DNA of 23,695 nucleotides from Monoraphidium neglectum (taxonomy: Eukaryota > Chlorophyta > Chlorophyceae > Sphaeropleales > Selenastraceae). This document shows, in pieces, positions 17,461 to 23,695 of the stretch (its first letter is position 1; each line of letters starts with the position of its first letter). The notes below the pieces were generated by a model, which worked only from the letters and a program-made list of their open reading frames with translations, was not told the origin of the DNA and searched no databases. Location: positions 1,678 to 25,372 of the forward strand of contig NW_014013450.1 of assembly GCF_000611645.1 (NCBI RefSeq), given 5' to 3'. The translations under genes and the position numbers were made by a program.

Positions 17461-18724
17461 TCAGTATGGCGCCGCGCGCCGCGCGCCCTGCCGGTGCCGC
17501 GCCGGCCCCGACGAGTTGCTGCCGTCGGATGCGTCCCCCTGCCCGCCGCCCTGCTGCCGCCCCGCGCCGGCGGCGGCCCCCGCGAGCGTCCAGAGCGCGA
17601 GCTTGGCGTCCTCTCCCCCCGTCGCGCACAGCAGGCCGCCGCCGCCGCCGCCGCTGCCCGGCCCGAAGCACGCGACCGACCGCACGACCGAGTCGTGGCA
17701 GCCGCGGAGGACGACCGGCGGCGGCGCGACCGCCGCGGCCGGCGGCTGCCCCGACAGCGCGCCCGAGAGCGCGGCCGCCTCGGCGACCGGGAAGAAGCCG
17801 ACCGCGCCGGCGTTGGTGCCGGCCACCAGCAGCAGCTGCCCGGAAGCCGCGTCCCAGTGGCAACCTGCCAGGTAATCCACCTCCTGGAACAGCGCCGCCG
17901 CGTCGCCGCCGCCGTGCGCCGCGGCGGCCGCGAGCGCGCCGCGCGCCTCCCACGTCAGGTCCAGAAATGCCACGTCCCCCCCCTCCGCGTCGGGCGCGGC
18001 CGCCTTGGCCCACTCCCAGAGCTGCAGCGACTCGGTGCCGGTGCGCAGCCAGAGGCGGCCCTCGTCCGGCCCGTACAGCCCCAGCTCCTCGACAGACGTC
18101 CCCGCGTTTAGGGCCGCCACAAAGCCGTCGTCCTGCGCGCGGGGCCGTGTCCATGTGGGGGCGGCCGCGGGGCAGCGCGGAGTTTGAGTGTGTTCGTTTG
18201 CACACGCATGCTGTTCGGGCGCCAGTGTTCTGAGCATCGGGCTGAACGCGAGGCCGCGGCGGCGCTGCCCTCTGCACGCACACACGCAAACACGCACACA
18301 CGCACACATGCACACACACGCACACACGACCACATGCACACACGACCACACACATGCACGACCACACACACAGAGATGCACACACTCACTCACAGGCACA
18401 CACAGACAGATGCACACACGCACACCTACAAACATGCACGCTTCACCCACCTGGTTGAGGCCGCCAGATGCGTCATGGACAGCCACGAGCCCGTCCTGCG
18501 ACGCCGAGATGAGGCTGCGGCTGGGCGCGTGGAACCGCACCTGCGGAGGACGCAGCGCACAGCCGCGTGCGTGCGGTCAACAACCCATTTGCCTGAACGG
18601 CGGCGCTGATGCCACCCCGCTGAGTTGGTCCTTGACGGATTTACAGGTGCTGTTGCGGGCGCTGGTGCAGGTATTGTTGCAGGCGCGGTTGGGGCCAGCT
18701 ATCGTGCCCTTCCCTCCCAACAAC

Positions 18725-18791
<67 letters not shown>

Positions 18792-19597
18792 CACCCTGCC
18801 GCGGACCATGTATAACGCATGAGCGCGCGCGCGCGCACCTGCGTGACGTCATCCATGTGCATGTCGTCGAAAGACGCAAGCGCCGCGCCCGCCCGCCGGT
18901 CCCAGAACAGCACGTCCCCCGGTCCGCCGGCTGCGACAAGTTCCCCTAGCACATCGAAGCAGAAGAGCTCCTGGCCGTTTGATTTGAAGCTGCGTGTGAC
19001 GGGGGAGGAAAGGGGTTGCAGGAGGGTCTGTCTGTGTTGCTGGGCCGATTTTGAGGGTGGCGCTAGATTGATGCGAGCTGGGCCCGAGGGGTTGACCCCG
19101 GGTCAAAGGGACGGTTTGGGACGCCGGAAGGCTGCACTCCATGGACGCACAGGCGATTGGGGCGGTCCTGGACGACAGCAGCCGTCTGTGCGTTAGATGG
19201 CCCCTCAAGTTGCTCACCACTCCGCCTGCTGCCCGCTGCGGAGGTCCCAGCCGCGAACAGTGCCGTCGCTGGAGCAGCTGTACAGTGCGTGCGGCGCATC
19301 TGGCAGCGGGAAGCGCGCGTCCGTAATCCTCTTGGAATGTCCCCGGAGGTCACCCGCATGGCTGAGAGCGTCAGCGTGGATGCTGTACGTCTTTATCGTG
19401 TTGTTCGACAGCGTCGCCGCCAGACGTAAGCCGTCGTGGCTGCGCACGATTTTGAACACATAGCAAGGATCTCCAAAATCGTAGTCGACGCGCGCGTTGC
19501 AGCAGCAGCGCGCATACTGAATTTGGGTTGCAGCCGTCGACGTGGACGCAAATGGCTGCGTGCTGTCATCATCGTCGAAGTATACGTGATTCGGCAT
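17461..19597 (-). CDS. WD40-repeat protein, WDR89-like
   Basis: Exons in transcript order: 19597-19218, 18989-18839, 18540-18451, 18132-17461; 1293 nt, 430 aa, all phases matching. WD40 blades can be read along it: [44 protein letters not shown]..., [59 protein letters not shown] then [23 protein letters not shown], and a final [15 protein letters not shown]...[17 protein letters not shown]. This order, with a 'TGGEDA.L.LW' last blade, fits WDR89 (387 aa in vertebrates), a little-studied beta-propeller. The likely start is ATG 19597 ([16 protein letters not shown]); an upstream in-frame ATG at 19729 would add 44 residues that look non-conserved. The C-terminus after the last blade is Gly/Gln/Arg low-complexity. 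Introns 1, 2 and 3 hold unrelated sequence and two CA-rich microsatellites. Confidence 0.85.
18276..18432. repeat. Degenerate CA-rich tract in intron 3 of the WD40 gene
   Basis: About 155 bp of CACACG, CACATGCA and CACACGACCACA words between exons 3 and 4. It reads TG-rich on the transcript strand. Confidence 0.85.
18726..18792. repeat. (CA)n microsatellite in intron 2 of the WD40 gene
   Basis: A nearly perfect (AC)n run of about 48 bp, then AAACACACACACACACC. It lies in the intron 18541-18838, whose 5' side also carries alternating GCGCGCGCGC adjoining the donor of exon 2. Confidence 0.93.
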
Positions 19598-20338
19598 TTG
19601 TATTGCCGAAGCTGCTCGATGATCTTGGCAACAAGCGATCTGAAGCAGTGCCCAGGCTATAGGCTCACGGTGGAAGCCATGTGATAGCAGCAGGTACGCC
19701 ACTGGGATGCGAATACCCGGCACAGACACTGGTGCACACTCAAGCAGCAGGTGACGTTGCTAGTGACATCCTCACGGTAGCTGCTGCACTCACATGCTGC
19801 CTGCGATGCACTTGCTTGGCGCTACACGGTTGGGAACAGCGTTGCACAATGAATGGGAATCTCAGGCTGAGCGGCCATTGCAGCCAAACTTAGGCTTGTT
19901 TGACTGCACTGCTTGTCATTGAATGATACACAACGGCCGTTGGTGTCTGTGCACTGAATGTAGCGTCCAAGGCAGGTGCTTGGTGGTCAATGGGACCCAG
20001 GAGCAGCCACGCGTGCGGAAGAGCTGGCAGAAGAACATGCCACCTGGCAAGCGCCCGCTGGGATACAATGCATGCAGCTGAGAGAAATGATCAGAAGAAG
20101 CCACAAAGCAAAATGGCAGCGAGGCCCCCCACACGCACCAGGGCACTCAGGCTACAAACAATTCTTGCCTGCCAGTGGGAGACGCCCCAACAACGGTGCG
20201 CCAGCAATCAAGGTTCCGATCACATGTGGTTCTGCAAACACAAGCCCATGGCATTCGCTTGCAGGATACTCGCCGGGCGCCGCTTGCAACGCCCGACACG
20301 CGCCACCGACGCCCTACCGCTGCCGCCGTCTGTGGCGG
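19598..20338. other. Intergenic: promoter side of the WD40 gene and 3' flank of the SANT/Gln-rich gene
   Basis: No supportable gene. It holds TTCGGCA/TGCCGAA inverted arms overlapping the WD40 start (19590-19596 / 19604-19610). No minus-strand TGTAA was found for the SANT gene. Confidence 0.5.
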
Positions 20339-21688
20339 TCAGCAGCCAGGCTGGCCGCCAGGGGGCGGCTGCATGCTCATCTGCTGCTGCATTCCCGGCT
20401 GCATCTGCCAGGCCACTTGTGTGGGCTGTGAGCCCATGGGCCAGTAATTGACCCCTGCTGTCAACTGGGGTGCGGCACCGCCAGACATCCCCGGGAGCTG
20501 CTGCATGGGCTGCATGGGCTGCAATAGCTGCATCTGCCCCGGCCACTGCTGCAGTTGCATGGGCTGCAGCCCCTGCATCTGCCCTGGCAGCTGCTGCATG
20601 GGCTGCATCTGCCCGGGCAGCTGCTGCATGGGCTGCAGCTGCTGCATGGGCTGCAGCTGCATGGGCTGCATGGACATGGCCAGGGAGCCTGCACGTGCGG
20701 GACCGGAGGGAATTGCGCAAAAGGCCAGGGTTTAGAGCGCATGCACCCAGCAGCTGGGAAATTCGCACGTTTGATGACGGGGCGTTTCAAGGCACCGGCC
20801 GCGACGCTCGCTCGCTCTCAGGCACTAAGCTCCAGCTGCGGGAGAAGCAGCGGCCCCGCGTGGGCGCTTTCCCTGGGCCGCGCACCTTGGGGAAGGGGCG
20901 TGGCCATAAGCCCCGCCTGCCCCGACTGCGCCATCTGCAACCCTGGCTGCATGCCCGGCTGCATGCCTGGCTGCATGCCTGGCTGCATGCCGGGCAGCTG
21001 CTGCATCATGACGCCCCCTGCCTGCTGCTGCATTTGCATCGGCTGCATCTGCATTTGTTGCATGGGCTGCACCTGCTGCATGGGCTGCATCTGCATGGGC
21101 ATGGGCGTGGCCATGCCAGGGGCCGCGGATACGTGCATTGCGTAGGCGCCTGGCGCGGGCACTGCCGCAGCTGCCATCTGCTGCTGTTGCTGCATCATCA
21201 TCACCTGTTGTTGCTGCTGCTGCTGTTGCTGCAGTACCACCTGCTGCTGTTGCTGCTGCTGCTGCAGCTGTTGTTGCTGCATGGCGTGTTGCTGCTGGAG
21301 GGCCGCCTGCTGTTGCTGCTGGTGTTGGTGGTGTTGCTGCTGCTGCTGTTGCTCGTGCTGCAGCTGCTGTTGCTGCTGCATGGCATGCTGCTGCATCGCA
21401 TGCTGCTGATGCTGCTGGGCTGCTGCTGCCGCTGCTGCTGCCGCCGCTTGGGATTGCATGCTGTCCATCCCGCCGCTGCTTGCTGCCATCACCACTGGGC
21501 TTTGCTGCTGTTGCTGCTGCAAGTGATGCTGCAGCTGCTGCTGTGGCGGCACTGCCGCCACAGCCTGCTGCACTTGCGGTGCATGCTGCACGTGCTGCAC
21601 GTACGCCGACTGCTGCTGCTGCTGCTGTGGATGCTGCACGTGCAAAGGGGCCGCTGCGCCCCCTGGCTGCTGCACGTGCTGCTGCTGC

Positions 21689-21720
<32 letters not shown>

Positions 21721-21824
21721 CGCCACGGCGGACGCCGCAGCTGCCGCGGCCGGGTCAGCGGCCTGCTGAGGGGCCGGCGCAGCCGCCTGTCCCGACGGCC
21801 GCTGCGCCTGCTCCTGCGACGAGG

Positions 21825-21884
<60 letters not shown>

Positions 21885-22855
21885 AAGCATCCTCGTAGGC
21901 AGTCACGGCCAGGGGGTCCAGGATGCGCCCGCCATACTGCATCAGCACCGTCTGCAGATTGGTCGTGGTTGGGCAGCACCAGGCGCAGAGCGGTGTTTGC
22001 GATAGTGCTAGGAAGACGGACAGGTCGACCACGCGTCCTGGTCAGTCGCAAACAAAGAAAATCACCACACAGCCACCCCGAAATCTGGTGGCCAGGCGGC
22101 TGGGGAGGCCGGCAGCGGGGATCGCAGGCGACCGGATGGGGCTGGGCCGCACGCGCGCGGCTCGGGCAGGCGGGCCGATCGCTCGCCTGTGTTATCTTGA
22201 CGTGCGTGTCGTGCGGCGCCGACCTCACGCGGTTGGAGTCGCGGATCTGCTGGCGCTCGGCCATCCGCATCGACGCAAACTTGGCGGCCACGGGCGCCAT
22301 GGTGTCGACGTGGCGCCGCAGCACATGCTCTGAGACCGGCAACGTGCGGGCAAACACCTCCTTTGCCTGCAGAGTCCCGACGGTTGCGGATGAGGGCGGG
22401 TCCGAGGGCAGTTGGGTGGGGCAATATGCGGTCCCGCGCGCTTTTAGGGGGCGTAGGGTCCAGTCGTGACGCGGCGGCCGCGTCGCCGCGGTTCGAGCCG
22501 CACCTGCTGCTTGCTTATGGATGCGTAGGAGATCAGCAGCCCGTCCGCGCTGCGGGGCGGCTCCTGGCCGTCCGGGACCTGCGGAGATTCGGCGCGTCGG
22601 TAGGGGGCGGTTGGAGGCGGTTGGGCAAGTGGCGCGGCACCCGGGCGCTTGCGGGTGCTGCGAGCGGGCGCAGGGTTTGCTGGCTGTTGGGGCGCTTTGT
22701 AGGACAAGAAAGGAAATACGCGGGGAAAGGAGGCTGCCTCTGGAAAAACGGTCAACGGGATGCTACAGGCAGCGGGGCCCCAAGGGGCACAGCCTTGGGC
22801 GGTGCATCAAGGGCCGCCCGTCCAAGGCACTCCAGGGGTGGAGTCTGGAGCAAAA

Positions 22856-22890
<35 letters not shown>

Positions 22891-23695
22891 AAAGAGAACA
22901 CACCCACATACTGCTAGGAGGGGCTTGCCATTTTTTCCCATCCCGCATCCACACAACACCTTGCTTCAGACGCCACGTGTCTGCAGTACGGTTGCCGCGA
23001 AATTGGGCGCACCTCCATGGGCGTCTTCTGCAGGACGGCGTACCGCGCCTTGCACCACTCCGCCCGCCGGCTCACCCCCTGCGGCCGAGGGAACGGGCGC
23101 GGGGCGGGGTGAGGAAGATCGGGCGCGCCGGAAGAGGCCAGTCCGCCTTCTCAGAGGGAGCGCCAGTGCGCGGGCGGCGCCCCGCTTGGGATGGTGCACG
23201 TCTGCAGGTCGGCGCACGCGCGGACGCAGTCGGGTGAAGTCCGCCATCCGGGCGCGCAGAGGCGTGCGGGAGACAATCAGGAGGCGGCGACCGCGGGCGC
23301 GCCTGCAGCGTCGCATATGTGGTCAGCGTGTCCGCGATCAGCCCCCAGTTGGGGCCGTACTCCACCACCTGCGCGGCGGGCGGGCGGCCGGTTGCAGCAA
23401 TGTGAGCGCTGCGCCCTGCGCCTCGCAGGACAGGCGGCCGGCTGACAAACGAGACGATGCAGGCGCGCTCCCTGGCAGGCGGATGGGCACTTGAAGGGAG
23501 AGCACACTCGCAGAAAAGGTGGGCCACGGTCAGGATGCAAGCGTTGCGTTCGAGCCGGGGCAGGGCACGCGCGCCGCCTTGGGTCAAGACTCCCACCATC
23601 GCGCAGAGCAGATCGTCGTCCGTCTGCGCCCACAGGTGCGGCAGGCTGCCGCTCGCCTGCCGCGGCAGCGACGCGCGCAGCGCGCCCAACTGCGG
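20339..23695 (-). CDS. SANT/Myb-domain, Gln-rich nuclear protein, EAF1/VID21-like (NuA4 subunit), 3' part
   Basis: Exons in transcript order: 23695(edge)-23597, 23368-23303, 23078-23013, 22578-22504, 22366-22229, 21951-20886, 20688-20339; 1860 nt, 619 residues, phases consistent; the 5' end is outside the window. Residues ~20-72 form a SANT domain spread over three exons: LPHLWAQTDDDLLCAM, VVEYGPNWGLIADTL, SRRAEWCKARYAVLQK, with Trp at 22, 41 and 63 spaced as in Myb/SANT helices. EAF1/VID21 (p400-related) scaffolds NuA4 and has 'D..LL..V...GPNW.LI.D.L' followed by 'CK.R', then a Gln-rich tail, as here. Exon 5 (AKEVFARTLPVSEHVLRRHV...) is helical and basic. The tail (~400 residues) contains 19 consecutive Gln (21826-21882), many shorter Gln runs, and Met-Gln-Pro repeats (PMQQLPGQMQ). 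The intron after 23303 appears to use a GC donor (CAG|GCGCGC), as no GT donor keeps the frame. Confidence 0.75.
20500..21000 (-). repeat. Met-Gln-Pro-rich repeats in the SANT/Gln-rich protein tail
   Basis: Within exons 6-7, the coding strand repeats CCCATGCAGCAGCTG and CAGCCAGGCATGCAG units, giving PMQQLPGQMQ and MQPG tandem repeats (for example four successive MQPG units at 20945-20995). Exons 6 and 7 are joined across 20689-20885. Confidence 0.85.
21180..21882 (-). repeat. CAG/CAA-rich coding tracts (poly-Gln)
   Basis: Dense CTG/TTG on the plus strand reads as CAG/CAA Gln codons on the minus strand. The longest pure run is 57 bp (21826-21882, 19 Gln, all CAG); others near 21206-21266, 21611-21635 and 21678-21721 are mixed CAG/CAA. 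Confidence 0.95.
22858..22886. repeat. (CA)n microsatellite in intron 3 of the SANT/Gln-rich gene
   Basis: A perfect (AC)n run of about 14 units followed by GAGAAAGAGAA, inside the intron 22579-23012. It reads TG-rich on the transcript strand. Confidence 0.93.

Noticed and set aside
17244..18233. 329-codon Arg/Pro/Ala-rich plus-strand frame
   Set aside because: Antisense of the last WD40 exon, where the minus strand has clear beta-propeller blades.
20470..22469. Plus-strand frames of 511 and 443 codons rich in Leu and Ala
   Set aside because: They are antisense readings of CAG/CAA Gln tracts in the SANT/Gln-rich gene.
22485..22500. GGTTCGAGCC resembling a tRNA B box
   Set aside because: No A box or cloverleaf could be drawn around it, and it abuts the donor of a SANT-gene exon.
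1..23695. CRISPR array, prokaryotic operon or phage system
   Set aside because: No direct-repeat/spacer pattern; all recognised genes are eukaryotic with spliceosomal introns.

Overview
The window reads as nuclear DNA of a green alga (Chlorophyta; I cannot place it more precisely). Evidence: GC-rich sequence, plant/algal-type proteins, many short exons with GTGCG/GTGAG donors and CAG acceptors, long TG/CA microsatellites in introns, Gln/Gly/Ala homopolymers in proteins, and TGTAA-type polyadenylation signals after some genes. There is no sign of operons, CRISPR, or rRNA/tRNA genes. Gene models were built by hand by joining phase-compatible exons; every multi-exon model keeps one open frame across all junctions.

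Layout. (1) 1-379 +: C-terminal end of an ABC-F type ATPase. (2) 878-3895 +: nine-exon ERD2/KDEL-receptor-family membrane protein. (3) 4938-6707 +: five-exon secreted protein of unknown function. (4) 7071-8315: copy 1 of a ~1.25-kb dispersed repeat. (5) 9159-12785 -: ten-exon BRO1-domain (BROX-like) protein. (6) 13112-13633 +: small protein with one predicted membrane helix, divergent from the BRO1 gene. (7) 13839-14984 +: intronless ATG10, the E2-like enzyme of ATG12-ATG5 conjugation. (8) 15501-16754: copy 2 of the repeat in inverted orientation. (9) 17461-19597 -: four-exon WD40 protein, WDR89-like. (10) 20339-23695 -: 3' part of a Gln-rich SANT-domain protein resembling EAF1/VID21 of the NuA4 acetyltransferase complex; its 5' part lies beyond the window.

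Three genes bear on membrane traffic and turnover: the ERD2-like protein (ER/Golgi), the BRO1 protein (ESCRT-associated family) and ATG10 (autophagy). They need not be co-regulated, as neighbouring algal genes are usually independent, but the BRO1 gene and the small membrane-protein gene share a 326-bp divergent promoter interval.

The most unusual structure is the inverted pair of ~1.25-kb repeats that brackets the BRO1 / small protein / ATG10 block. Both copies carry a degenerate GCGGTAGT-type satellite at one end, a 13-bp-arm hairpin, and two interlocked complementary segments (pseudoknot topology). Differences between the copies suggest that the shared 113-codon ORF is not under protein selection while the structured segments are preserved. 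It looks like a non-autonomous mobile or structured-RNA element that I cannot assign to a known family.
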